Shown one piece after another: positions 16,241 to 24,541 of a stretch of 64,000 nucleotides of DNA. The first letter of the stretch is position 1. Each line of letters begins with the position of its first letter. Both the position numbers and the translations under genes were made by a program. Origin of the DNA: Arthrobacter sp. D5-1 (GTDB taxonomy: Bacteria > Actinomycetota > Actinomycetes > Actinomycetales > Micrococcaceae); NCBI RefSeq assembly GCF_017357425.1, contig NZ_CP014571.1:2356001-2420000 (forward strand), written 5' to 3'. The notes beneath the pieces were generated by a model. That model did not search any database. It was not told the DNA's origin and saw only the letters and a program-made list of their open reading frames with translations.

Positions 16241-17251
16241 ATGAATTGCCCATCCCGAAGCCATCTCATCCGACTGGCTCTGGTTCCGGCCTTGATGCTG
16301 GGCCTCTCCGCCTGCCTTCCGCCCGCAGCTGAGGGCGGCGGATCATCGCCTCCGGTTTCCAACCCCTCCACAGCCGCCACCACTGGGCAACCAGTACCAA
16401 GCACGATCGCTCCTACCGCCACACAACCGGTTGGTCCGGCAGGCCCCGGGGCGCCACAGGCGGATGCTCCAGTGGTTCGCTGGGTCCCCATCGGACCGAT
16501 TGGCCCGAACGATCCCACCTCCGGCCAGCGATATCTTTTGCTCCAGCAGTTCCAATGCGATGCCTTGGTCCAGAGCGTGGAGGGTGCCGACGACGCGGCA
16601 GTCTGGCTGGCCGGCGCCGCCGTGTGCAAGGCACTTCAGAGCGGGAGTCAGCAGGATTGGCAGCGGGCTTCCATTGCAGTTGCTGCCACGCCGCGGATAC
16701 CGCAAACCCAGTGCCTTGAATTCCGGGTCGCCGCCACTTCGGCGTCGCTGCTCGCCCAACACCGCAGCAATCCCGACGCTGTCTTCATCGTGGAGCCGGG
16801 ACAGGGCGAAGCATGCCCGAGGCAGTTGGTTGGATTGACCGTGGTTGACGAAGAGCTCAGGCCGATCCCAGGGCTGGCACGCGCCTCCGGGCCCAGCAGT
16901 GGTGGCACGATTGTTCGCTTGGACGGCTACTACGTCCGGGTGGGCGATGTCCTGTTCGACGGCGTTCCCGTGGACGCTGAGTTTGTTGGCGCCAGGGACG
17001 ACTACCAGCCCGTCTATCTCCGGATGCCCTCGTCAGCCGGCCGGGACTCGATCCGGATCTCCATCACGGACACCGTGGATATTGCCGGAACGGTGACCTT
17101 CTTCTACGACGATCCCGGTACCGCCACCGGTTCCGTGCCACCCCCGGAGACCGCAAGCCCGGGCACAGGTTTGCCCGGCCGCAGTCCCTCCGCCACTCCA
17201 CCCCCAACTGCGCCGCCGTCAGGCGCTGCCTCCCCAACGGCTGCCCCGTGA
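16241..17251 (+). CDS. Secreted lipoprotein of unknown function
   Basis: The 336-residue product starts with a lipoprotein signal ending LGLSAC (lipid-modified Cys near residue 25). A Ser/Pro/Thr-rich linker follows to about residue 75, then a folded domain with SGQRYLLLQQFQCDALVQSV and several Cys. A beta-rich part, SGPSSGGTIVRLDGYYVRVGDVLFDGVPVDAEFVG, looks like an IPT/TIG immunoglobulin-like fold. The C-terminus is again Pro/Thr/Ser-rich. Its stop overlaps the start of the membrane-protein gene by GTGA, so the two probably work together at the cell surface. Function is unknown. Confidence 0.75.
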   Translation: MNCPSRSHLIRLALVPALMLGLSACLPPAAEGGGSSPPVSNPSTAATTGQPVPSTIAPTATQPVGPAGPGAPQADAPVVRWVPIGPIGPNDPTSGQRYLLLQQFQCDALVQSVEGADDAAVWLAGAAVCKALQSGSQQDWQRASIAVAATPRIPQTQCLEFRVAATSASLLAQHRSNPDAVFIVEPGQGEACPRQLVGLTVVDEELRPIPGLARASGPSSGGTIVRLDGYYVRVGDVLFDGVPVDAEFVGARDDYQPVYLRMPSSAGRDSIRISITDTVDIAGTVTFFYDDPGTATGSVPPPETASPGTGLPGRSPSATPPPTAPPSGAASPTAAP

Positions 17252-18135
17252 GCGATACACCCGATACCGAAGAAGGAGTCAACAACACACGCTGGCAGCG
17301 GACCCTCGAAGTCCTCTCGGTCATCGGCCCGCCGTTGACCATCGTCACGGCGCTGCTGGTCTATTTCGGTTGGGCCCGCACTGACGCGCAGGCCAAAGCC
17401 ATGGGCCTCGATGTCAGCCTGTTCGGTTACACAGTCCAGGACTTTGTCCTGAGGAGTATCCAGTCGCTGTTCCAGCCGTTGGCGTGGCTCGTGGTCATCG
17501 GTTTGCTGTGGTTCATGCTGGACCGCGCAGTATCGCGGCTTCTTGAAGCCGGGCGGCACAGAAAAGCCGTCCATCTGACCGCCACCCTTGTGATGTTGCT
17601 CGGCTTTGCCTATGCCGCGGCCATGTGGCTGGCCGTTTCCGCACGTCCCGGCCAGATCGTGCTGTACGCGCCCTTCCTGATCGCCGGGGGATTGGTGGTG
17701 GGGGCCTGGGGCCTGAGTGTGCGACGCCGGGCCGTTGAGCGCGGCCACCCTGCGCAGAGGACCACCCCAAGGGCCCTCGAGAGGTCCCTGGTGTTCGTGC
17801 TGGTCACGCTGCTGCTGTTTTGGGGTACGTCGGATTACGCGCAGGCACTGGGTCGCGGTGCTGCCCTCGACTACCAGGAACGTTCCAGCCTCTTGCCCAC
17901 GGCGGTGGTCTACAGCAAGGAACGTCTTGCGGTCGGTGCCCCGAACGTCCGCGAGGAGTCTGCGGGCTCGGATACGGCGCCCCTGTATAGGTACACCGGG
18001 CTGCGGTTGCTGGTGGTCAGCGGCGGACGGATCTTCCTGCTCAACGAAGGCTGGTCCCTCGAGCGGGGCCGGGTGGTGGTGCTGCAGGACGACGGCAGTG
18101 TCCGCGTGGAGTATGGGAACCCGGCGTCGGACTGA
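17248..18135 (+). CDS. Integral membrane protein of unknown function
   Basis: The 295-residue protein has about five predicted membrane helices: VIGPPLTIVTALLVYFGW, FQPLAWLVVIGLLWFML, a pair around ATLVMLLGFAYAAAMWLAV and VLYAPFLIAGGLVVGAWGL, then LVFVLVTLLLFWGTSDYA. A C-terminal soluble domain of about 90 residues ends in strands such as GLRLLVVSGGRIFLLNEGW. The GTG start overlaps the lipoprotein stop. The gene is not recognised. The pair resembles a membrane-anchored surface module rather than a transporter. Confidence 0.75.
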   Translation: MSDTPDTEEGVNNTRWQRTLEVLSVIGPPLTIVTALLVYFGWARTDAQAKAMGLDVSLFGYTVQDFVLRSIQSLFQPLAWLVVIGLLWFMLDRAVSRLLEAGRHRKAVHLTATLVMLLGFAYAAAMWLAVSARPGQIVLYAPFLIAGGLVVGAWGLSVRRRAVERGHPAQRTTPRALERSLVFVLVTLLLFWGTSDYAQALGRGAALDYQERSSLLPTAVVYSKERLAVGAPNVREESAGSDTAPLYRYTGLRLLVVSGGRIFLLNEGWSLERGRVVVLQDDGSVRVEYGNPASD

Positions 18136-18136
18136 C

Positions 18137-18142
18137 TAGTCT
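18137..18142 (+). promoter_or_regulatory. -10 box of the RibD/DHFR-like gene, leaderless type
   Basis: TAGTCT is followed by GGGCCC and then ATG 18149. No ribosome-binding site exists, so translation of a leaderless mRNA is expected. Confidence 0.55.
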
Positions 18143-18148
18143 GGGCCC

Positions 18149-18700
18149 ATGTCGACGTTTCAGTACTACGTAGCTTGCACCATCGACGGCTTCATAGCCT
18201 CCCCGGACGACGACCTCGGCTGGCTCCTGCAGTTCGACCGGGTTGAGGGTGTGAACCAAGGCATTGAGTCCTTCATGGCGGGCGTCGGGTGCATCGTCAT
18301 GGGCGGGGACACCTACCGCTGGCTGATGGAACACGAGCCCGGCCAATGGCCCTATCCGGACACTCCCTGCTGGGTGTTCACCCACCATGAGTACTCGGCT
18401 CCAGCCGGAGCGGACATCACCTTCGTCCGCGGAGACGTCCGCGAGTTCGCCCCGGACCTGCTCAAAGACGCTGGAGACAAGAACGTCTGGTTGGTGGGCG
18501 GAGGCGACCTCGTGGCCCAGTTCGCCAATGCCGGGCTGCTGGACGAGATGATCGTCACGATCGTTCCCGTGGTGCTGGGTGCGGGGAAGCGGCTGTTGCC
18601 GCTGAAAGGCCCGACGGCGCCACTTGAGCTGGTCTCGCACAAGATCATCGGCGGGGCCGCGGCCGAGCTTCACTACAGGCTGCCCAAGGGCTCGGATTAG
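18149..18700 (+). CDS. Dihydrofolate reductase / RibD C-terminal domain family protein
   Basis: The 183-residue protein has the RibD-C/YwjB-like fold: YYVACTIDGFIASPDDDLGWL at the N-terminus, CIVMGGDTYRWL in the middle, then KNVWLVGGGDLVAQFANAGLLDEMIVTIVPVVLGAGKRL, the usual NADPH-binding and beta-strand region. Members are NADPH-dependent reductases of pteridine-like substrates, often of unknown physiological role. It ends 4 bp from the convergent thioesterase gene with no terminator between them. Confidence 0.88.
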   Translation: MSTFQYYVACTIDGFIASPDDDLGWLLQFDRVEGVNQGIESFMAGVGCIVMGGDTYRWLMEHEPGQWPYPDTPCWVFTHHEYSAPAGADITFVRGDVREFAPDLLKDAGDKNVWLVGGGDLVAQFANAGLLDEMIVTIVPVVLGAGKRLLPLKGPTAPLELVSHKIIGGAAAELHYRLPKGSD

Positions 18701-18704
18701 GTGG

Positions 18705-19169
18705 TCAGTGCCGGTTGTCCCGGATCATATTGGTGATCCGGGCGGTCGAAAGCCGCCGGCCCTTGTCATCGGTCATCACGATCTCATGGGTAGCAAGGGT
18801 GCCTCCCAGGTGAATCGCCGTGCACGTGCCCGTCACTAGGCCGCCGGCAACTGAACGGTGGTGTGTTGCGCCCACTTCGATGCCTACCGCATGGCGGCCC
18901 CGGCCGGCATGGAGGGACGCCGCGAACGATCCCAAGGTCTCGGCGAGGACAACGTGGGCCCCGCCGTGAAGGATGCCCGCTACCTGCGTGTTTCCTTCCA
19001 CCGGCATGGTGGCGACCATTCGTTCAGCACTCATTTCCGTGAACCGGATCCCGAGCTTCACCACCAGTGCACCCACACCGTGTGCCGAGAGCCAATCGTG
19101 GAATTCTTCGGGCACCCCTGCCTCGGCGAGCTCATCGGCAAAGGGGTTCGGCGTGAAATTGTCCATCAT
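18705..19169 (-). CDS. PaaI-type hotdog-fold thioesterase
   Basis: The 154-residue hotdog protein has VAGILHGGAHVVLAETLGSFAA, the His-Gly-Gly and acidic residue pattern of PaaI/HGG thioesterases, followed by VGIEVGATHHRSVAGGLVTG. It likely hydrolyses an acyl-CoA. ATG 19169 or ATG 19166 can serve as start; a longer frame would cross into polA. Only 19 bp separate it from polA on the other strand, so the promoters must interleave. Confidence 0.85.
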   Translation of the reverse strand: MMDNFTPNPFADELAEAGVPEEFHDWLSAHGVGALVVKLGIRFTEMSAERMVATMPVEGNTQVAGILHGGAHVVLAETLGSFAASLHAGRGRHAVGIEVGATHHRSVAGGLVTGTCTAIHLGGTLATHEIVMTDDKGRRLSTARITNMIRDNRH

Positions 19170-19175
19170 GCCAAC

Positions 19176-19181
19176 TAGGCT
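19176..19181 (+). promoter_or_regulatory. -10 box of polA, leaderless type
   Basis: TAGGCT ends 7 nt before GTG 19189. On the minus strand a weaker TAGTTG (19177-19172) overlaps it by two bases and could serve the thioesterase gene. Confidence 0.45.
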
Positions 19182-19188
19182 GGCACCT

Positions 19189-21972
19189 GTGAGTGAAACA
19201 ACCAAACCGGACCAGGTTCCAACGGCCCAAGCTGCTGCCATTGCGACAGCCCCCACCCCCTCTGCCACAGTATCGGCCAGCACCGCGGGGGAGGGCCGGC
19301 CCAGGCTGCTGGTCCTTGACGGCCACTCCATGGCGTTCCGGGCTTTCTATGCGCTTCCGGCCGAGAATTTCTCCACTGCCAGGGGCCAGTACACCAACGC
19401 AGTCCATGGCTTCACCTCCATGTTGATCAACCTGATCAAGGACCAGAAGCCCACGCACGTCGCCGTAGCTTTTGACGTCTCTGACGACACCACGTTCCGC
19501 AAGGCCGAGTACAGCGAGTACAAGGGCGGGCGCAACGCGACGCCTGCAGAGTTCGCGGGCCAGATCGGTCTCATCGCCAAGGTCATGGAGGCCTGGGGCA
19601 TCAAAACGATCGCCATGCCCGGATACGAGGCAGACGATGTCCTGGCCACGCTGGCCGCGCAGGGCGACGCCGCAGGCTTCGAAGTCCTTCTCGTTTCCGG
19701 CGACAGGGATGCGTTCCAGCTGATCAACGACAACGTCTTTGTGCTCTACCCCAAGCAGGGCGTGAGCAACATTCCCAGGATGGACGCTGCGGCGATTGAA
19801 GAGAAGTACTTCGTCAAGCCCGGCCTGTACTCGGACCTCGCCGCCCTCGTTGGCGAGACCGCTGACAACCTGCCAGGCGTCCCGGGCGTTGGCCCCAAGA
19901 CAGCTGCAAAGTGGATCAACCTGTACGGCGGCCTCGAAGGCATCCTGGAAAACCTTGACTCCATCGGCGGCAAGGTGGGCGGTGCGCTGAAGGAGAACCT
20001 GGAGAACGTCAAGCGGAACCGCCGGCTGAACCAGTTGCTGACCGACCTCGACCTTCCCCTCACCTTGGCTGACTTGCACGAGCCACGTCCGGATCGCCAG
20101 GCGATCGAGGAACTCTTCGAGGAACTCGAGTTCAGGACCCTCCGTACGCGGCTGTTCGATCTCTACGGTGATGACACCGCAGGAGAGGCTCCGGACACCA
20201 TTGAGGCCCCGGACTATTCGGTCCTCACGGACGCCGCGGGACTTGAGTCGTTCTTCGCCGCCGGATCCGGTGTGCGTTCGGCACTTGCAGTGCAGCTTGT
20301 CCCCGGACGCATCGGTGATGATGCGGGCGCCCTGGCTGTTGTCAGGAACAACGGAGCGGCCTATATCGAACTGACGGGGCTGGACGCCGCAGCTGAGTCG
20401 GTCTTGGCCCGCTGGCTCAAGGACCCCGAAGAAGCCAAGGTGCTGCACGAGTTCAAGTCGGCACTCAAAGCTCTTCATAACCGTGGCCTCGGCCTGGAAG
20501 GCGTGGTGGATGACACCTCCATCTCCGGCTACCTGATCCAGCCGGACCGCCGCAGCTACGATCTCGCAGAACTCGCGCAAGTGCATCTGAAGATCTCACT
20601 TACCGCAGCCGCTGCCCAGTCCGGGCAGCTGGAGCTCGACCTCTCAGGTGAAACAGACCAAGCCGCCGCCGCAGCGCTCGTCCAGCATGCCGCCGTCGTA
20701 CACGCCCTCAGCAAGCACTTCGAATCGGAACTGTCGGACATCAAGGCTGATGCCCTGTTGACGACGCTGGAACTTCCCGTTGCACGCGTGCTGGCGCAGA
20801 TGGAACTCACAGGAATCTTTGTGTCCACGGGCCGCATGGACGAGCAACTCGCGGACCTCACCAAGGTGATCGAGAACGCCCAGGAGCAGGCGTTCGCGGC
20901 GATCGGACACGAGGTCAACCTCGGATCACCCAAACAGCTCCAGACTGTCCTCTTCGAGGAACTCGGGCTGCCCAAGACCAAGAAGATCAAGTCCGGCTAC
21001 ACCACCGATGCCGCGTCCCTCAAGGGCCTGCTGGAAAAGACCGGCCACGAGTTCCTGGTCCAGCTCATGGCCCACCGTGAGTCCTCCAAGTTGGCCCAGA
21101 TGGTGGAGACGCTCAAGAAGTCGGTCGCGGAGGATGGCCGTATCCACACCACGTACGCCCAGAACATCGCAGCCACCGGCCGCATCTCCTCCAACAATCC
21201 CAACCTGCAGAACATCCCGGTCCGCAGCGAAGAAGGCCGGCGGGTCCGCGGAATTTTTGTGGTCAGCGAAGGCTACGAGTGCCTGTTGTCGGCAGACTAC
21301 TCGCAGATCGAAATGCGCATCATGGCGCACCTTTCCGGTGACGAAGCCCTGATCCAGGCGTACCGCGACGGAGAAGACCTGCACCGTTTCGTGGGTTCGC
21401 GGATCTTCAATGTAGACCCGTCCGAAGTCACCAGCGCCATGCGATCCAAAGTGAAGGCGATGTCTTATGGCCTCGCGTATGGACTCACGTCCTTCGGACT
21501 CTCCAAGCAGTTGGAGATCTCCGTGGACGAGGCACGGACTCTCATGAAGGACTACTTCGACCGCTTCGGCGGCGTGCGCGACTACCTGCGTGGTGTCGTC
21601 GACCAAGCACGGACTGACGGCTACACGGCCACCATCGAAGGCCGCCGCCGCTACCTCCCTGACCTGACCAGTACCAACCGCCAGGCGAGGGAAGCGGCAG
21701 AACGCATCGCCCTCAACTCGCCCATCCAGGGCTCCGCGGCAGACCTCATCAAGCGCGCCATGCTTGGCGTGTCCGCCGAGCTCGCCAGCCAGGGCCTGAA
21801 GTCACGGATGCTGCTGCAGGTCCACGACGAACTCGTACTGGAAGTGGCACCGGGAGAGCGCGAAGTCGTGGAGAAACTGGTCATCGAGCAGATGGGATCA
21901 GCTGCCGAGCTGTCCGTTCCCCTCGATGTCCAGATCGGCGTTGGCTCCAGCTGGTACGAGGCCGGACACTAG
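19189..21972 (+). CDS. polA: DNA polymerase I
   Basis: The 927-residue enzyme has an N-terminal 5' nuclease (LLVLDGHSMAFRAFYALPAE, YEADDVLATLA, GETADNLPGVPGVGPKTAAK) and a C-terminal family A polymerase. The polymerase has motif A DYSQIEMR (about 702), motif B around SKVKAMSYGLAYGLTSFG and motif C LLQVHDELVLE (about 874). The middle 3'-5' exonuclease fold lacks the catalytic acidic residues, as in mycobacterial PolA. It fills gaps in excision repair and removes RNA primers. GTG 19189 is chosen because the longer frame would run antisense into the thioesterase gene. Confidence 0.97.
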   Translation: MSETTKPDQVPTAQAAAIATAPTPSATVSASTAGEGRPRLLVLDGHSMAFRAFYALPAENFSTARGQYTNAVHGFTSMLINLIKDQKPTHVAVAFDVSDDTTFRKAEYSEYKGGRNATPAEFAGQIGLIAKVMEAWGIKTIAMPGYEADDVLATLAAQGDAAGFEVLLVSGDRDAFQLINDNVFVLYPKQGVSNIPRMDAAAIEEKYFVKPGLYSDLAALVGETADNLPGVPGVGPKTAAKWINLYGGLEGILENLDSIGGKVGGALKENLENVKRNRRLNQLLTDLDLPLTLADLHEPRPDRQAIEELFEELEFRTLRTRLFDLYGDDTAGEAPDTIEAPDYSVLTDAAGLESFFAAGSGVRSALAVQLVPGRIGDDAGALAVVRNNGAAYIELTGLDAAAESVLARWLKDPEEAKVLHEFKSALKALHNRGLGLEGVVDDTSISGYLIQPDRRSYDLAELAQVHLKISLTAAAAQSGQLELDLSGETDQAAAAALVQHAAVVHALSKHFESELSDIKADALLTTLELPVARVLAQMELTGIFVSTGRMDEQLADLTKVIENAQEQAFAAIGHEVNLGSPKQLQTVLFEELGLPKTKKIKSGYTTDAASLKGLLEKTGHEFLVQLMAHRESSKLAQMVETLKKSVAEDGRIHTTYAQNIAATGRISSNNPNLQNIPVRSEEGRRVRGIFVVSEGYECLLSADYSQIEMRIMAHLSGDEALIQAYRDGEDLHRFVGSRIFNVDPSEVTSAMRSKVKAMSYGLAYGLTSFGLSKQLEISVDEARTLMKDYFDRFGGVRDYLRGVVDQARTDGYTATIEGRRRYLPDLTSTNRQAREAAERIALNSPIQGSAADLIKRAMLGVSAELASQGLKSRMLLQVHDELVLEVAPGEREVVEKLVIEQMGSAAELSVPLDVQIGVGSSWYEAGH

Positions 21973-22044
21973 TCCGGTCCCGGAATTCCGGGTATCACCG
22001 CAGGACGCGCCGCCGGGATGGTGGCGCGCCCTGCGGCGTCTGGC

Positions 22045-22050
22045 TAGGCT
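22045..22050 (+). promoter_or_regulatory. -10 box of the Eis-like gene, leaderless type
   Basis: TAGGCT is followed by 7 nt and GTG 22058. It favours this start over the upstream in-frame start that would overlap polA. Confidence 0.45.
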
Positions 22051-22057
22051 CGGGATC

Positions 22058-23374
22058 GTGGCTGATCCCAATGAACCAACCTCCCGGAAATATTCCGTCC
22101 AGCGTTTCCCCGCTGTGGCCGACAAGGACGACGCCGATGCCTATAGCCGCTGTGCCACCTGGGTGCAGGCTGTATCGCACGGATTTCACCAGCAACGTCG
22201 TGATGACGAGTACCTTGCAAAGACCCTCGCCGCCTACCAGGCGGACGGGCGTGAGCTGACAGGTGTCTACGTCAACGGCGTCGTACCAGAACACTCCCTC
22301 GAGGCGAATGTCCCGGTGGCAACCTACGCCACCATGCGCAAGGACCTGAATATCGGTTTTGGCCGGCAGCTCGAGTCCAACCTGGTGACGGCTGTAACGG
22401 TCCGCGGAACACACCGCCGCCAAGGAATCCTGCGTGGCATGATCACGGCTGACCTGGCGGGCGCCAAGGATGACGGCCTGGCCATGGCGGCACTGACGGC
22501 TTCCGAAGGATCCATCTATGGTCGTTTCGGTTTCGGCGTTGCTACCTTTGAGCGCAGCATCAAGGTCGACACCGGACCCCGCTTCCGGATGAAGGGGCGA
22601 CCGGAGGGAACTGTGGAAGTCGCGGATCCTACCGTGCTGCTTGACGTGGCGCCCCGGGTGTTCGAGCGCGTCCAGCGGCTGTCGCCGGGATCGGTGGACC
22701 GGCAGGAGTATTACCGGCTTGCTGCCTCCGGCTCCCTTGGGCAGGACGGCAAGCCCGACACCAGCGTCCGCTGTGCCCTGCATTACGACCTTTCCGGAGC
22801 GTTGGACGGCTACGTCTCATACCGGTTCAAGGGTTGGGACCACAAGCCATACACCATGGAAATTGTGGACCTCGTTGCCGCTACCAACGCTGCCTACCTG
22901 GATCTGTGGCGTTTCCTGGGCAGCATTGACCTCATCGAGGACGTGACTTGGGCTGAAGCCCCTGTGGATGATCCCTTGGCATGGGCATTGGAGGACCCAC
23001 GGTGCATCGAGGCCTCCGAGGTCCGCGACATGCTGTGGCTCCGGATCCTGGATATCCCGGCCGCCTTGCAGGCACGCCGCTTCGCCTCCGCAGGACGCCT
23101 GGTCCTGGAAGTGACGGACTCACTGTCGCTGGCTGGCGGCACCTGGGTCTTGGAGTCCGACGGTGGGGCTGCGGCGGTCGTGACTGAAGCCTCGGGCGAA
23201 TCAGCGGATCTGACGATGGACGTGGCCGACCTCGCGTCCATCTATCTTGGTGCGGTGTCTCCGGTAACCCTTGCTGCTGCGGGACGCGTCCGTGAGAAAT
23301 CAGCCGGTGCCGCATTCCTGGCCCAGCAACTGTTCGCGGTGGAACGCCCGGCGCATTGCCTGACGCACTTCTAA
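22058..23374 (+). CDS. Eis-like GNAT family N-acetyltransferase
   Basis: The 438-residue protein has the Eis three-part layout: an N-terminal GNAT domain with VTAVTVRGTHRRQGILRGM (acetyl-CoA loop), EGSIYGRFGFGVAT carrying the likely general-acid Tyr, a second GNAT-like domain with MEIVDLVAATNAAYLDLWRFL, and a C-terminal SCP2-like domain ending in Phe, whose carboxylate acts in Eis catalysis. Eis acetylates amines on aminoglycosides and other substrates. Here the natural substrate is unknown. GTG 22058 follows a -10-like TAGGCT at 7 nt. Confidence 0.85.
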   Translation: MADPNEPTSRKYSVQRFPAVADKDDADAYSRCATWVQAVSHGFHQQRRDDEYLAKTLAAYQADGRELTGVYVNGVVPEHSLEANVPVATYATMRKDLNIGFGRQLESNLVTAVTVRGTHRRQGILRGMITADLAGAKDDGLAMAALTASEGSIYGRFGFGVATFERSIKVDTGPRFRMKGRPEGTVEVADPTVLLDVAPRVFERVQRLSPGSVDRQEYYRLAASGSLGQDGKPDTSVRCALHYDLSGALDGYVSYRFKGWDHKPYTMEIVDLVAATNAAYLDLWRFLGSIDLIEDVTWAEAPVDDPLAWALEDPRCIEASEVRDMLWLRILDIPAALQARRFASAGRLVLEVTDSLSLAGGTWVLESDGGAAAVVTEASGESADLTMDVADLASIYLGAVSPVTLAAAGRVREKSAGAAFLAQQLFAVERPAHCLTHF

Positions 23375-23424
23375 ACTGCACCACGTCATCAAAAGCACAT
23401 AGACACACCTAGTTAAGGACATCC

Positions 23425-24357
23425 ATGGGGGATTCCACGCGGCGGCCTGTGGCCGGCCGGCGATCAGTGCTGCTTGGAATGGCGGGCCTCGCATCAGCTG
23501 CGTTGGCGGCTTGCGCATCGGTGGAGGGGCCGTCAGGAGCGGCATCACCATCGGTTGCGCCGCCGACAGGCCCGGCCACGCCACCGCCGTCGATTGCTGC
23601 CGCATCAAGCCAGCAGGCCGCTGCTGCCCTAGCGCCAGCGGCCATCGCCACAGTGCCCGGCAAACAGCAGATCCTGGCCGAATTCGCTGGCAGGCGGCCC
23701 AGCGAGTGGGGGCTGCACATTACGGGAGTGGTGAACAATTCGCCGTCGAAGCACGTGGCGTTGACATTCGATGCGTGCGGCGGCCCTGGGGGTACTGGTT
23801 GCGACCACGCCCTGCTGACGACACTCCGCCGGCTCAATGTCCCGGCGACGCTCTTCATCAACAGCCGCTGGCTCCACGCCAACCCATCGCTGGCCGCCGA
23901 GCTGGCCGCCGACCCACTGTTCGAACTTGCCAACCACGGCACCCTGCATCAGCCGCTCTCCGTCAACGGGAGGTCTGCCTACGGGATCCCTGGGACGGCC
24001 AATGCCGCTGCTGCCTACGACGAGTTGATGGGAAACCAGGCGCTGATGCGTGAACTCGACGGCTCCGCTCCCAGGTTCTTCCGGCCGGGAACCGCCTTCT
24101 ACGACGATGTCGCTGTGGAGATGACACGCAGGCTTGGGATGCTGCCGGTCAACTTCACCATCAACGGGGACGGTGGGGCCACCTATCCGGCGGCCACCGT
24201 CGCAGCCGAGGTGGCTCGCGCAGCTGCCGGTGACATCGTTATTTCGCACTTCAACAGGCCGGCGGCGGGCACTGCCGAAGGCTATGCCCGGGCTCTGCCG
24301 GGGATGCTGGACCGGGGCGCCACGTTCGCCCGCCTGGGAGACGTGCTGACCACGTGA
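23425..24357 (+). CDS. Polysaccharide deacetylase family lipoprotein
   Basis: The 310-residue product has an N-terminal RR-containing signal and lipobox (GRRSVLLGMAGLASAALAAC), a Pro/Ala-rich linker, then a NodB-type fold. Metal and catalytic landmarks are ALTFDACGG (catalytic Asp), ANHGTLHQP (His pair) and RFFRPGTAFYDD. The spacing after the first Asp, GGPGGTGCDHALL, is the variant seen in a branch of actinobacterial deacetylases. It probably deacetylates peptidoglycan or another surface glycan outside the membrane. ATG 23425 has AAGGA upstream. Confidence 0.85.
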   Translation: MGDSTRRPVAGRRSVLLGMAGLASAALAACASVEGPSGAASPSVAPPTGPATPPPSIAAASSQQAAAALAPAAIATVPGKQQILAEFAGRRPSEWGLHITGVVNNSPSKHVALTFDACGGPGGTGCDHALLTTLRRLNVPATLFINSRWLHANPSLAAELAADPLFELANHGTLHQPLSVNGRSAYGIPGTANAAAAYDELMGNQALMRELDGSAPRFFRPGTAFYDDVAVEMTRRLGMLPVNFTINGDGGATYPAATVAAEVARAAAGDIVISHFNRPAAGTAEGYARALPGMLDRGATFARLGDVLTT

Positions 24358-24365
24358 CACTCCTT

Positions 24366-24395
24366 TTGACCCTGCTTTGCCAATGCGACTAGAAT
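24366..24395 (+). promoter_or_regulatory. rpsA promoter
   Basis: TTGACC (24366-24371) and TAGAAT (24390-24395) are separated by 18 bp, a good housekeeping-type promoter. It leaves a leader of about 140 nt before the rpsA ATG. Confidence 0.7.
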
Positions 24396-24472
24396 AAACG
24401 GGCGTGTACTACGTGCATGCATCCATTTTGTATTAATCCACAAATCAGGATGACCCGGTATTTTGCCGTGTT

Positions 24473-24496
24473 CTGCCGTCCGGACCCGGACGGCAG
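24473..24496 (+). promoter_or_regulatory. Stem-loop in the rpsA leader
   Basis: CTGCCGTCCG and CGGACGGCAG form a perfect 10-bp stem with a GACC loop, 45 nt before the rpsA start. S1 represses its own translation in other bacteria, so this is a candidate control element. Confidence 0.45.
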
Positions 24497-24541
24497 CGGT
24501 TTGCCTGACCGACTCACTATCCACAACGGAGCCCCTACTAC

